Shown one piece after another: positions 6,474-15,763 of a stretch of 64,000 bases of DNA. How positions within the stretch are numbered: the first letter of the stretch is position 1; the number at the start of each line of letters is the position of its first letter. The notes beneath the pieces are model-generated. The model worked only from the letters and a program-made list of their open reading frames with translations, was not told where the DNA came from and did no database searches. The position numbers and the translations under genes are program-made. The stretch is from Nocardia australiensis (GTDB lineage: Bacteria; Actinomycetota; Actinomycetes; Mycobacteriales; Mycobacteriaceae), in assembly GCF_020733705.1 (NCBI RefSeq), contig NZ_JAJFZM010000017.1, positions 434,001-498,000 on the forward strand, written 5' to 3'.

Positions 6474-8696
6474 TTGTCAGTCGATTCGGTGCAGTCCACT
6501 TCAATCGCCGCGCAGATCCTGGCGGCGATCGGTGAGGCCCGCGCAGCGGGAGGCGTGGTTCTTCCCGAAGCGACCGCGAAGAACCTTCTTCGGCAATTCG
6601 GAGTGAATGTTCCCCGTGGTGTCAGTACTGAGGACCTTGCGTCCGTACCGCCGGACCTGAACCCTCCGCTCGTGTTGAAGGCGGTGTCGCCGACCCTCGT
6701 CCACAAGTCCGACGCCGGCGGTGTGCGGCTCGGTTTGCACGCTCACGAACTCGGCGAAGCCGCTGAGGACATGCGGCGTCGACTTGCGGAACTCGGCCAC
6801 ACCACGACCGGCTACCTGGTCGAGGAAATGGTGCCGAAGGGCATAGAGGTCGTGCTCGGCGCTGTTCGTTCCGAGGGGCTCGGTTGGGCTGTGATGGTGG
6901 GTCTCGGAGGTGTCTTCGTCGAGGTCCTCGAGGACGTCTCGTTCGGGCTCGCGCCGCTTACACGCCGTCAGATCCGCGCCATGCTCGAGGAGTTGCGTGG
7001 AAAGGCGCTCCTGGAGGGCGCCCGGGGCGGCGAGCGCGCCGACATCCAAGCCCTCGTGGACGTTGTGCACGCCATGGCCGGGCCCGGCGGGCTCCTGGAC
7101 GCGATGCCCGACGACGTGGTCGAGATCGATCTCAATCCGATCATCGTGTCGCCGACGGGCGCCGCGGCAGTCGACGCACGCTTAGTTCTGGGGCCCGTGT
7201 CTTCGGCTGCCGCCACGGCTCGCGCCGACGAATCGGTGCCGGTATCCGGAGTTCGGCAGTTCGGCAAGGGATTCGAAGCTCTGCTGGCGCCGCGCACCGT
7301 GGCTGTGCTGGGCGCGAGCGGGCGGGGTTCGAACGGCGGGAATCTCTTCATCCGCAACCTTCGTCAGTTCGGATTCGAGGGTGAGATCATTCCAGTCCAT
7401 CCGAGCGCCGACACGATCGAGGGATTGCCGGCGATCCCGTCATTAGCGGATCTCGAGTGCGATGTCGACTACGCGTACATCGCACTGCCTGCCGCCTCCG
7501 TCGCACCGGCCCTGGCCGAAGGAGGTGGCCGAGTCGCCTTCGCGCAGGTGGTTTCGAGTGGATTCGGCGAGACCGACGAGGGCGTGGAACTCGAACGAGA
7601 ACTCGTCGCCACCGCGCGCAGGGTGGGAACTCGGGTGATCGGCCCCAACTGCCTGGGCACCCACTCCACGCCGGGACGACTGTCTTTCATTCCGGAGGCG
7701 CCGACCGCTGCGGGTTCCGTATCGGTGGTGTCGCAAAGCGGCGGGCTGAGCGTCGACATTCTGCGGTTGGGTGAGGCCCGCGGAGTCGGACTCCGCAGCG
7801 TCATCAGCATCGGAAACGGTGCCGACGTGTCGGCGGCGGAACTGGTCGAGTACTTTCTCGCCGATCCGGAAACGAAGGTCATCGGGTTGTATCTCGAATC
7901 CCTGTCCGCTGGAAGGGAAATCCTCGAGGTGCTGAACGGCAGCGCTACCGACAAGCCGGTTGTCCTGTTGGCAGGGGGACGGACGGCGGACGGCGCACGT
8001 GCTGCGAACAGTCATACCGGCGCGCTCAGTGGCAATCACCGGCTGTGGCCCGCACTCGCCAGGCAGGCAGGTGCCGTCCTCGTCGACACGCTCAACGAGT
8101 TCGTCGATGCGCTCCACGTCTTCGACCTGTCCGATCCATCGTTGCAGGCAACGGCCGGCGACGTGGTGCTGTTCGGAAACGGCGGTGGTGCAAGTGTGCT
8201 CGCCGCAGACGCCCTCGATCGTGTCGGCCTGGCGACGCCGCCGCTACCACAGATCGCGATCGACGAGCTCAACGGTCTCGGTCTGCCTCCCGGTAACGGG
8301 CTGGCGAACCCGATCGACGCACCGGCCGGCACTCTCGCCGTGGAGGGCGGGGCCATCGCGGAGAAGATCGTGGGAACCATCCTCGCCCACAGCGATCCTT
8401 CGGTGATGATTTCCCACTTCAACGTCGGCATCATCGTCAGAAATCTCGCCGCCACGCACGGAGACGTGCCGGCCGCGATCATCGCTGCGATCGTGCGGGC
8501 GCGGGACGCGGCCGCACGCCGATGCCACCACATCCTGGTTCTCAAGTCGGACGGCAAACCCGACACAGATGCACAGATCACGCTTTACGAGAAGGAGGCG
8601 CGGAAGGCCGGAATCCCGACATACCGCGAACTCGAGGCCGCCGCGTCCGCAGCGCGGGCTCTGCTGCGGCATCGCCGCCTCACGGCCGCGCAGTGA
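6474..8696 (+). CDS. acyl-CoA synthetase (ADP-forming), single-chain fusion
   Basis: A 740-residue NDP-forming acyl-CoA synthetase, converting a carboxylate, CoA and ATP to acyl-CoA, ADP and phosphate. The ATP-grasp (beta-type) domain comes first (about 15-240), followed by the CoA-binding Rossmann domain (about 265-390, 'AVLGASGRGSNGGN') and the succinyl-CoA-ligase-like domain. His514 in 'NSHTGALSG' matches the conserved alpha-domain histidine region. The start is TTG 6474 because AAGGGAG sits at 6461-6467; an in-frame GTG at 6432 lacks a ribosome site. It is the first gene of an operon with the carboxylase genes and probably makes their acyl-CoA substrate. Confidence 0.9.
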   Translation: MSVDSVQSTSIAAQILAAIGEARAAGGVVLPEATAKNLLRQFGVNVPRGVSTEDLASVPPDLNPPLVLKAVSPTLVHKSDAGGVRLGLHAHELGEAAEDMRRRLAELGHTTTGYLVEEMVPKGIEVVLGAVRSEGLGWAVMVGLGGVFVEVLEDVSFGLAPLTRRQIRAMLEELRGKALLEGARGGERADIQALVDVVHAMAGPGGLLDAMPDDVVEIDLNPIIVSPTGAAAVDARLVLGPVSSAAATARADESVPVSGVRQFGKGFEALLAPRTVAVLGASGRGSNGGNLFIRNLRQFGFEGEIIPVHPSADTIEGLPAIPSLADLECDVDYAYIALPAASVAPALAEGGGRVAFAQVVSSGFGETDEGVELERELVATARRVGTRVIGPNCLGTHSTPGRLSFIPEAPTAAGSVSVVSQSGGLSVDILRLGEARGVGLRSVISIGNGADVSAAELVEYFLADPETKVIGLYLESLSAGREILEVLNGSATDKPVVLLAGGRTADGARAANSHTGALSGNHRLWPALARQAGAVLVDTLNEFVDALHVFDLSDPSLQATAGDVVLFGNGGGASVLAADALDRVGLATPPLPQIAIDELNGLGLPPGNGLANPIDAPAGTLAVEGGAIAEKIVGTILAHSDPSVMISHFNVGIIVRNLAATHGDVPAAIIAAIVRARDAAARRCHHILVLKSDGKPDTDAQITLYEKEARKAGIPTYRELEAAASAARALLRHRRLTAAQ

Positions 8697-8746
8697 ATTC
8701 GCAACAAGGCTCGGATGCCTATCGATCGGCCGGAAAGGGCAACACC

Positions 8747-10300
8747 ATGACAATTGACAGCGTGGGTGCGGAGTCGAGCACCCTCGAGGAACGACACGCT
8801 GAGCGCCGCAACGCCGCGCTCGCGATGGGCGGGCCGAAGAAGCTGAAGCAGCGCGTGGATGCGGGTCAGCTGAATGCGCGGGAGCGGGTGGCGTTGCTGT
8901 TCGACGTCGGCACGTTCCGCGAGTCGGGGCTGTTCGCCACGTCGGCTGTTCCCGCCGATCACAATCGAACTCCTGCCGACGGCAAGATCACCGGCACCGG
9001 TGACATCTCGGGTCGGCCAGCGGCCGTCATCGCCTACGACTTCACTGTCAAGGGTGCGTCCAGCAGCTCGGTGAGCAACAAGAAGATGCAGCACATGAAG
9101 GACCTGGCGCTGCGCACCGGCGTACCCGCCGTCTACCTGGCCGAGTCGACCGGCGTCCGGATGCCGGACGTCATGGGCGGCATGGGAATGGGCAGCGGAA
9201 ACGACCGCACCCGGTTCCTGAGAAGGCGCGAAAACCCCTGGGTGTCTGCGGTTTTCGGTTACTCGTTCGGATCGGCCGCGTGGCACTCGGTGTCGTCGGA
9301 TTTCGTGGTCTTCCGCAAGGGTGCGGTCATGGCGGTGTCGAGTCCGGGTCTCGTCAGCCGGGCAACCGGCCAGGACGTAGACGCGCAAGAACTTGGCGGC
9401 TGGAAGACGCACGCCCAGATCACCGGTATCGCGGACGCGGTCGCTGACACCGACGAAGAAGCGATCGGGTTGGTTCGGAAGTTCCTGTCCTACCTGCCCG
9501 CGAACAATCAAGAGGCTCCCCCGCTCGCTCCGGTGCCCGCAGGGTCCGGCTCGCGTGTGGACGAGTTGCGAACGCTGGTACCGACGTCACCGTCGAAGGT
9601 CTACGACATGCGGAAGGTCATTTCCTGCATCGCGGACGACGACAGCCTGTTCGAGTTGAAGTCTCAGTACGGCAAGAGCCTGATCACCGGACTGACCCGC
9701 TTCGGCGGCCGAACCGTCGGCGTGATCGCGAACAATCCGATGTTCAAGGGCGGTGCAATCGACGCCGATGCCTGCGACAAGGCCACGAGCTTTCTGGTGC
9801 TGTGCGACTCGTACAACATCCCCATTCTGTTCCTGGTCGACCAGCCGGGGTTCCTCATCGGCCTGGAGGCGGAACGGAACAAGATCGCCGGCAAGGTCAT
9901 CAACTGGATGAATGCCCTCTCCCTCGTCACCGTCCCGAAATTCACCGTGATGCTCCGCAAGAACTACGGACAGGCCTTCGTGAATATGGGCGGCTCGGAA
10001 ACGGCTGACGCGGTTGCCGCCTGGTGGAGCGCAGAGGTCAGTTTCATGGATCCTCGGTCGGCGGTCGGCGTGGTCTACGGGGTGGACGCGGAATCCGACC
10101 CCGAGACGTTCCAGGCACGGTACGAGGAGATGGCCCGCGAGTCCACCGCGTACGACATCGCACGCGTGTATGGCGTCCATGAAGTGATCGATCCGGTGGA
10201 CACGCGCGAATTCGTCCTCCACGCGCTACGCGCGAACTTCCGCCACCGCACGAACGGTGTCGGTGAACATCTGTTGAGCAACTGGCCGACCAGCTACTGA
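8747..10300 (+). CDS. acyl-CoA carboxylase carboxyltransferase subunit (PccB/AccD-like)
   Basis: A biotin-dependent carboxyltransferase with both crotonase-fold halves on one chain (517 residues). The second half has 'KGGAIDADACDKATSFLVLC' and 'LVDQPGFLIG', very like propionyl-CoA carboxylase beta. Two usual oxyanion motifs differ: GYSFGSAAW replaces the AGGA-type stretch, and GQAFVNMGG replaces GGAY. The acyl-CoA substrate is therefore probably not plain propionyl- or acetyl-CoA. ATG 8747 follows GGAAAGGG; the long upstream extension in frame overlaps the synthetase gene and is rejected. The biotin carboxylase gene follows 9 bp downstream. Confidence 0.88.
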   Translation: MTIDSVGAESSTLEERHAERRNAALAMGGPKKLKQRVDAGQLNARERVALLFDVGTFRESGLFATSAVPADHNRTPADGKITGTGDISGRPAAVIAYDFTVKGASSSSVSNKKMQHMKDLALRTGVPAVYLAESTGVRMPDVMGGMGMGSGNDRTRFLRRRENPWVSAVFGYSFGSAAWHSVSSDFVVFRKGAVMAVSSPGLVSRATGQDVDAQELGGWKTHAQITGIADAVADTDEEAIGLVRKFLSYLPANNQEAPPLAPVPAGSGSRVDELRTLVPTSPSKVYDMRKVISCIADDDSLFELKSQYGKSLITGLTRFGGRTVGVIANNPMFKGGAIDADACDKATSFLVLCDSYNIPILFLVDQPGFLIGLEAERNKIAGKVINWMNALSLVTVPKFTVMLRKNYGQAFVNMGGSETADAVAAWWSAEVSFMDPRSAVGVVYGVDAESDPETFQARYEEMARESTAYDIARVYGVHEVIDPVDTREFVLHALRANFRHRTNGVGEHLLSNWPTSY

Positions 10301-10309
10301 GGTGATGAC

Positions 10310-11686
10310 ATGACGCAGTACCCACCAAGCGTGCTGATCGCCAATCGCGGCGAGATCGCCCGCAGGATCATCAAGACCGCACGCCGACTCGGAGTCGAGA
10401 CGGTGGCCGTGTACCACCCCGTCGACGCAGAACTTCCCTTCGTTCGAGAGGCCGACAGGGCGATCTGTCTCGAGGGCGGAAAGCCGCTCGAGACCTATCT
10501 CGATGGCGCACGAATCATCGAGACCGCGCTCGCGACAGGTGCGGCCGCGGTTCACCCCGGATACGGGTTCCTGGCCGAGAACGCACAGTTCGCCAGGGCC
10601 GTCGTCGATGCCGGGCTGCTCTGGATCGGACCGGCCCCCGAGGTCATCGAGGTCATGGGAGACAAGGTCCGAGCTCGCCATGCTGTCGCTGCGGCCGACG
10701 TTCCGGTCAGTGGAGGCACCGCCGACGGCCTGTCGTCCGTCGACGATGCCGTCACCCAGGCCCGGTCCATCGGCTTCCCGGTCATGCTCAAGGCCGCAGC
10801 AGGCGGCGGCGGGATCGGGATGGTCGTCGCGCAGGACGCCGAGCAGCTACGCAAGATGTTCGCCGGAACCCAGTCGATGGCAGAGCGCAGCTTCGGCTCC
10901 GGAAAGGTCTTCCTGGAGAAGTACGTCGCTTCGGCACGACACGTAGAGGTTCAGGTGCTCGGCCTGTCGGACGGCAGGGTGATCGCCCTGGGCGAGCGGG
11001 ACTGTTCGGTGCAGCGACGCCATCAGAAGGTTGCCGAGGAATGCCCCGCGCCGCACCTCGACGAGATGGTGCGGGCACAAATCAGTGACGCTGCTGTTCG
11101 CGCGGCGGAGGCCGTGGGTTACGAGAACGCCGGCACGGTCGAGTTCTTGCTGGACACCAGCACAGGAGAATTCGTCTTCCTCGAGATGAACACCCGCATC
11201 CAGGTCGAGCACCCGGTCACCGAACTGACCTACGACATCGACCTCGTCGAGCAGCAGCTGAGCATCGCGGCGACCGGCCGCACCACGGCAGACCTGAACG
11301 TGTCGCCACGCGGCCACTCGATCGAGTTCCGCATCTGCGCCGAGGATCCGGTCCGTTTCTTCCCCGCACCGGGAACGATCGAGAAGTGGCAGCCGCCATC
11401 GGGACCGGGAATTCGAGTCGACAGCGGGTACGGGCCCGATCAGATCGTGACGTCGCACTTCGACCCGCTGCTCGCCAAACTCTGCGTCACAGCGCCGAAC
11501 CGCGCCGAGGCCGTCATGTCGGCGGAGCAGGCGCTGGACGCGTTCGAGGTCACCGGAATCGTGACCAACCTGCCGTTCCTGCGCAAACTCGTCCGTTCTG
11601 AGGAGTTCGCGTCCGGGCGATACGACACATCGATCGTTGCCACCATTGCCAGTCGAGAAAACTCGAAAGTTCAAGCAGGAGTGTGA
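10310..11686 (+). CDS. biotin carboxylase subunit
   Basis: An AccC-like ATP-grasp enzyme (458 residues) that carboxylates biotin using bicarbonate and ATP. The N-terminal 'LIANRGEIARRI', the 'EKYV..ARHVEVQVLG' region and 'FLEMNTRIQVEHPVTE' are intact. The glycine-rich ATP lid reads GGGGIGM, with Ile where Arg or Lys is usual. It has no biotinyl domain; that function is in the next gene. ATG 10310 follows GAGGTGAT. Its stop overlaps the region before the biotinyl carrier gene, so the three carboxylase genes form one translational unit. Confidence 0.93.
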   Translation: MTQYPPSVLIANRGEIARRIIKTARRLGVETVAVYHPVDAELPFVREADRAICLEGGKPLETYLDGARIIETALATGAAAVHPGYGFLAENAQFARAVVDAGLLWIGPAPEVIEVMGDKVRARHAVAAADVPVSGGTADGLSSVDDAVTQARSIGFPVMLKAAAGGGGIGMVVAQDAEQLRKMFAGTQSMAERSFGSGKVFLEKYVASARHVEVQVLGLSDGRVIALGERDCSVQRRHQKVAEECPAPHLDEMVRAQISDAAVRAAEAVGYENAGTVEFLLDTSTGEFVFLEMNTRIQVEHPVTELTYDIDLVEQQLSIAATGRTTADLNVSPRGHSIEFRICAEDPVRFFPAPGTIEKWQPPSGPGIRVDSGYGPDQIVTSHFDPLLAKLCVTAPNRAEAVMSAEQALDAFEVTGIVTNLPFLRKLVRSEEFASGRYDTSIVATIASRENSKVQAGV

Positions 11687-11691
11687 ACATC

Positions 11692-11913
11692 ATGACCGAG
11701 ACGGTTCAGGCCGATATGAGTGCAAATGTGTGGAAGATCCTCGTCGCAGTCGGCGACCTGGTCGTCCCGGACGAACCACTGATGATCCTCGAGTCCATGA
11801 AGATGGAGATTCCCGTCATCCACGGCGAGGCCGGCACGGTTGTCGCGCTTCATGTGGAGGAGGGCGACAACGTCGGACTCGGGCAACCGCTGATCGACGT
11901 CACCTCGGAGTGA
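11692..11913 (+). CDS. free-standing biotinyl carrier protein
   Basis: A 73-residue biotinyl/lipoyl domain that swings carboxybiotin between the carboxylase and carboxyltransferase. The attachment motif is ESMKMEI, with the lysine near residue 38. ATG 11692 is chosen because AGGAG at 11677-11681 is 10 bp upstream; a GTG at 11683 overlapping the previous stop is too close to it. A separate minimal carrier differs from the usual actinobacterial arrangement, where biotin carboxylase and carrier are fused. Confidence 0.92.
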   Translation: MTETVQADMSANVWKILVAVGDLVVPDEPLMILESMKMEIPVIHGEAGTVVALHVEEGDNVGLGQPLIDVTSE

Positions 11914-12013
11914 ATCGATAGCGCGCGCACCTCCGGGGCACGACGAGTCCCTCACCGGGTCTGGTCAATTGGTGATCGCGTCGCACCGGAATCCGAAACC
12001 CGAGGAGAAGCCT

Positions 12014-13348
12014 GTGTCACTGCATTCCACTGTGGCCCCTCATGCCCTGTCCCCCAAGTCGTCCCGGGCGTCACGGATCTACCCATGGATCGTTTTCGCC
12101 ATGGTGTTCGCATTGTTGTTGTCGGACTACATGTCTCGACAGGTTCTGAGCGCGATATTCCCACTGCTCAAATCCGAATGGGACTTGTCCGATACCCGTC
12201 TCGCCTCACTCAACAGCGCAGTCGCGGTGATGGTCGGTGTGCTGACCCTGCCGCTTTCGCTCCTGGCGGACCGTTGGGGTCGGATCAAGAGCGTCACGCT
12301 GATGGCGGTCTTCTGGAGCATAGCGACGTTACTGTCCGCAGCAGCGATGAACTACGGCCAGATGCTTGCAGCGCGTTTCCTCGTCGGTGTCGGCGAGGCC
12401 GCATACGGCAGTGTCGGTCTCGCGGTACTCCTCAGCGTGTTCGCGCCACACATGCGAGCGTCTCTCAGCGGGGCCTTCCAGGCCGCAGGCTCCTTCGGTT
12501 CGGTGATCGGTGTTGCACTGGGTGGTTACATCGCACTTCATCTCGGGTGGCGGTGGTCCTTCGCCGCCATGGCAATCCTCGGGTTGCTCCTGGCTGCCAT
12601 GTTCTCGGTCCTGGTCACCGAGAAGCGGATGACCCGTCATCGAAAGGATGACACGGAAGAATCCCTCGAATCCGGCGGGGCGGCGGACGGATACAAGGCC
12701 CCGTTCCGGACACTGTTCGCCAACCCGTCCGTCATCTGCGCCTACCTCACCGGTGGCCTCCAGATGTTCGTCGCCGCAGTGCTGTTGGCGTGGCTGCCCA
12801 GCTACTTCAACCGATACCACGACATGGACCTGGGCAAGGCCGGGGTGACTGCATCGATCTTCTCGCTGTTGATCGCCATCGGGATGATCTGCTGCGGAAT
12901 CATCACCGACCGCTCGAGTCGACGGCATCCGTCGCGAAAGTGGACGTCCGCAATCGCTTACTGCATGGTTTCGGTCGCCACCCTGCTCCTGGGATTTCAG
13001 TTGGCCCCCGGAGCACCTCAGATGATCCTGCTCGGCATCGGCGCCTTCTTCGCAGCCGGCTCGTCCGGAGCAATGACAGCCATGGTCGCCAACCTCACCC
13101 ATCCGTCGGTTCGGGCCTCCGGGTTCGGCACCCTCACGCTGGCCTACAGTTTGATCGGAATGGCATTGGGCCCGTTCGCTATCGGTGCGATTGCGGACAG
13201 CGTAGGACTCTTGGGAGCGCTGCGGTTGGCGCCGCTGGTCTACGTCGCGGCCATCATATGCCTGTCGATCGGACGCCGCCGCTACCCGGCTAGTCTCCGC
13301 AAGCTCGCTGCTCTCGACGGGGCGACTGCGGATCGGACCGACCGTTGA
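12014..13348 (+). CDS. MFS transporter
   Basis: A 12-helix major facilitator (444 residues). Motif A between helices 2 and 3 reads 'DRWGRIKS', and a polar central loop ('EKRMTRHRKDDTEE') separates the two halves. GTG 12014 follows GAGGAGA and is preferred to a GTG 45 bp upstream. The sequence resembles proton-coupled organic-acid and hexuronate-type carriers. It lies 100 bp after the carboxylase operon, so import of the pathway substrate or efflux of a product is likely, but the solute is unknown. Confidence 0.9.
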   Translation: MSLHSTVAPHALSPKSSRASRIYPWIVFAMVFALLLSDYMSRQVLSAIFPLLKSEWDLSDTRLASLNSAVAVMVGVLTLPLSLLADRWGRIKSVTLMAVFWSIATLLSAAAMNYGQMLAARFLVGVGEAAYGSVGLAVLLSVFAPHMRASLSGAFQAAGSFGSVIGVALGGYIALHLGWRWSFAAMAILGLLLAAMFSVLVTEKRMTRHRKDDTEESLESGGAADGYKAPFRTLFANPSVICAYLTGGLQMFVAAVLLAWLPSYFNRYHDMDLGKAGVTASIFSLLIAIGMICCGIITDRSSRRHPSRKWTSAIAYCMVSVATLLLGFQLAPGAPQMILLGIGAFFAAGSSGAMTAMVANLTHPSVRASGFGTLTLAYSLIGMALGPFAIGAIADSVGLLGALRLAPLVYVAAIICLSIGRRRYPASLRKLAALDGATADRTDR

Positions 13349-13551
13349 GCGACCGACACGTTGTACCCGGATGACGCGCGCGCCACTTCCCGGCCCCCTG
13401 CTGACTAGGCGCACAAGCGCCCGATCGCAGGGCAGGAACTGCGCAAATACCGCGATCAGGTACCGGCCGCAGCGCTATCCGATGAAGCAGGGATCTAACG
13501 CTCGCCGACAAGTCAGTCGCGCGGCATCTTTTGGAAAGGACTGAAAACACA

Positions 13552-14535
13552 ATGAAGGCATGGCGTGTCAACGAACTCGGCGATCCGAGGGAAGTGCTAC
13601 GACTCGATGAAGTCGCGGACCCGACGGCCGGTCCCGGACAGCTGTTGGTGAGGGTGCTCGCGGCGCCGGCGAACTTCCCCGACGTCCTGCTCTGCCGCGG
13701 CGAGTACCAGATCAAGCCCCCGCTCCCTTTCACGCCCGGCGTCGAGTTGTGCGGCGAGATTGTCGCGACCGGGGACAGCGTCACGCGATTCGCGGTCGGT
13801 GACCGCGTCGTGGGCAACCCGGTACTCCCCCACGGCTCGTTCGCGGAGCTGACGGTTATGGACGAGGCGAACGCCTACCCCGCTCCGGACTCGCTGGACG
13901 ACGCCGAGGCCTCAGCGCTCAGCATCGGGTATCAGACGAGCTGGTTCGCGCTTCATCGGCGGACACAGTTGCGGCCCGGGGAGACGCTGCTGGTCCACGC
14001 CGCGGCCGGCGGCGTGGGCAGCACCGCAGTCCAACTCGGTAAGGCCGCAGGTGCCAAGGTGATCGGCGTCGTCGGCGGCCCCGAGAAGGCCGAGTACTGC
14101 CGAGAACTGGGAGCCGACCTGGTGGTCGACCGCCGAAGCGAGGACTTCGTGGCGATCGTCAAGGAATACACCGACGGGCGCGGCGCCGACGTCATCTACG
14201 ATCCGGTCGGCGGCGACGCCTACGCGAAGTCGACGAAGTGCATCGCATTCGAGGGACGGATCCTGACGATCGGGTTCGCCAGTGGAACGATCCCGACGCC
14301 CGGCCTCAACCACGCCCTCATCAAGAACTACTCGATCATCGGGCTGCACTGGGGGTTGTACCAGCGATACAACCAGCAAGCGATCTACGACTGCCACGAC
14401 GAGTTGACCAAGATGGCGGATGCCGGCGCGATCAAGCCTTTGATCACCGAACGCCTCGCTCTCGCCGATGTCGCGGACGGTGTCGCAAGACTCGGTGACG
14501 GGGTGAGCATCGGGCGGGTGGTATTCCATCCCTGA
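13552..14535 (+). CDS. NADPH:quinone oxidoreductase-like zinc-free medium-chain dehydrogenase
   Basis: A medium-chain dehydrogenase/reductase of the quinone oxidoreductase group (327 residues). It has the GroES-like N-terminal half and Rossmann motif AAAGGVGS near residue 145. Zinc-binding cysteines are absent, as expected for this group. Relatives reduce quinones or C=C bonds of enones and enoyl-CoA thioesters. ATG 13552 follows GGAAAGGA. It is the last gene of the catabolic region, 203 bp after the transporter gene, with a strong hairpin about 110 bp downstream. The substrate is unknown. Confidence 0.9.
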   Translation: MKAWRVNELGDPREVLRLDEVADPTAGPGQLLVRVLAAPANFPDVLLCRGEYQIKPPLPFTPGVELCGEIVATGDSVTRFAVGDRVVGNPVLPHGSFAELTVMDEANAYPAPDSLDDAEASALSIGYQTSWFALHRRTQLRPGETLLVHAAAGGVGSTAVQLGKAAGAKVIGVVGGPEKAEYCRELGADLVVDRRSEDFVAIVKEYTDGRGADVIYDPVGGDAYAKSTKCIAFEGRILTIGFASGTIPTPGLNHALIKNYSIIGLHWGLYQRYNQQAIYDCHDELTKMADAGAIKPLITERLALADVADGVARLGDGVSIGRVVFHP

Positions 14536-14645
14536 ACCCGCAGAACGTCCGGTGAACGAGTAGCAGTCACCGAATCGCTTCCCTGGCAAGCGTCCCACCG
14601 TCTCTTGGCGGATTCCAGGGGTCGTCGCACCAATCGCGTGAGGGA

Positions 14646-14688
14646 CACAGCGCCTGCGGTGACGAATTCGTTCACCGCAGGCGCTGTG
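14646..14688. terminator. hairpin terminator at the end of the catabolic region
   Basis: A 17-bp perfect stem (CACAGCGCCTGCGGTGA and its complement) with a 9-base loop lies between the convergent quinone oxidoreductase and PlsC-like genes. It probably terminates both. Confidence 0.75.
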
Positions 14689-14737
14689 TAGTCGTTCCGC
14701 CTTCCCGCTGGGTAGCGGGCAGGCATGGCTGTTGTTT

Positions 14738-15763
14738 TCACCTGGGCATCGGGCGCCGCCGCACCGTCTTCGGCTGATCCGAAACGACCGATGGGTCCCG
14801 CACTCGCGTATTCCCCGCCTCGATCCACTGCGTGGCGTCGAGCGCGCCGTGGCGCGACCTCTCCGTACCGCGCACCGCGGCCTCACAGCGGCGGGCCAGC
14901 TCTCGTCGATCCGGGCCGGGCTGCAGCACCTGCTCGAGCACCACCTCGGCGATCATGCCGCGTGCGCGCAGCACCCGTGCCGCGGACGATTCGAAGGTAT
15001 CCACCCCGACGAACCCGGGCACCGTGCACTGCGCGCCATGCCGGTCCAGGTACCGCAACCGGACCGGCTGGACCGGTGTGCCGGTGTCGACCGCCGCCTG
15101 GAACAGCGCGGGACGCATACGGCCGTACGCGCGACCACACCAGGTGGTGCCCTCGGGGAATACACCGATCCGTTCGCCCCCCGCGAGCCGGTCACCGAGT
15201 TGCGCCACCACGTCGGGCAGTTCACGCAGCCGCTCCCGCTCGATCGGGATCACCCGCATCAGCCGGGCCAGCGCGCCGAGCACCGGCCAGTCGACCATGT
15301 CCGCGCGCGCGACGAAACCGAGCGGCTGCACCGCGGCCAGCGCGACGATATCCGTCCATCCGACGTGGCCCGCCACGACCAGCACGCCCTCGCCCGGCAT
15401 GCCGGACCGACCCGAGTTGCCGTAGCCGGCAGGGACGGTATCGCCCTCACTGGCAACACCGTTCCGGCCGATCGTTCGGTTGTCGATGCCCCGGTTGTCG
15501 ATGACGCGCAGCCGCATCCCGAGGCAATTGAGCAGAGTGCGCGCGTACCTACGATGTAGCAGTTCACGTTTACCGCGCGGGGTGACCAGATTGACCACCG
15601 GGAAGCTGAGCAGCAGTCCGGCGACGCCGAACAGTCGGCCGACCACCCTGGCCGTGCCGACCTCGTCGATCGGCTCGATGCAGCCGGGTCCGCACGGACT
15701 CGACGGCATCCACGCGTGTGTGGCAGCCCGCGCGGGCGGAGCATCGAAGACCATGAACCTCAC
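14738..15763 (-). CDS. 1-acylglycerol-3-phosphate acyltransferase-like protein (PlsC family)
   Basis: A glycerolipid acyltransferase of 341 residues. The catalytic HxxxxD motif is GHVGWTD near residue 135 and the substrate motif is FPEGTT near 210. It would transfer an acyl group to a lysophospholipid or related acceptor at the membrane. GTG 15763 overlaps the stop of the GNAT gene (GTGA), so the two are translationally coupled; ATG 15754 is an alternative. The pair corresponds to the conserved mycobacterial pair Rv3026c-Rv3027c, which points to a shared lipid acylation task. Confidence 0.88.
   Translation of the reverse strand: MRFMVFDAPPARAATHAWMPSSPCGPGCIEPIDEVGTARVVGRLFGVAGLLLSFPVVNLVTPRGKRELLHRRYARTLLNCLGMRLRVIDNRGIDNRTIGRNGVASEGDTVPAGYGNSGRSGMPGEGVLVVAGHVGWTDIVALAAVQPLGFVARADMVDWPVLGALARLMRVIPIERERLRELPDVVAQLGDRLAGGERIGVFPEGTTWCGRAYGRMRPALFQAAVDTGTPVQPVRLRYLDRHGAQCTVPGFVGVDTFESSAARVLRARGMIAEVVLEQVLQPGPDRRELARRCEAAVRGTERSRHGALDATQWIEAGNTRVRDPSVVSDQPKTVRRRPMPR

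Noticed and set aside
5294..6706. A 470-residue protein including the SDR
   Set aside because: The upstream 216 codons are arginine-rich, cross the divergent promoter region and the duplicated segment, and a good ribosome site marks ATG 6058.
8747..11913. Geranyl-CoA or methylcrotonyl-CoA carboxylase assignment
   Set aside because: The acyl-CoA dehydrogenase and hydratase genes that accompany those pathways are absent, and the carboxyltransferase motifs do not clearly match either.
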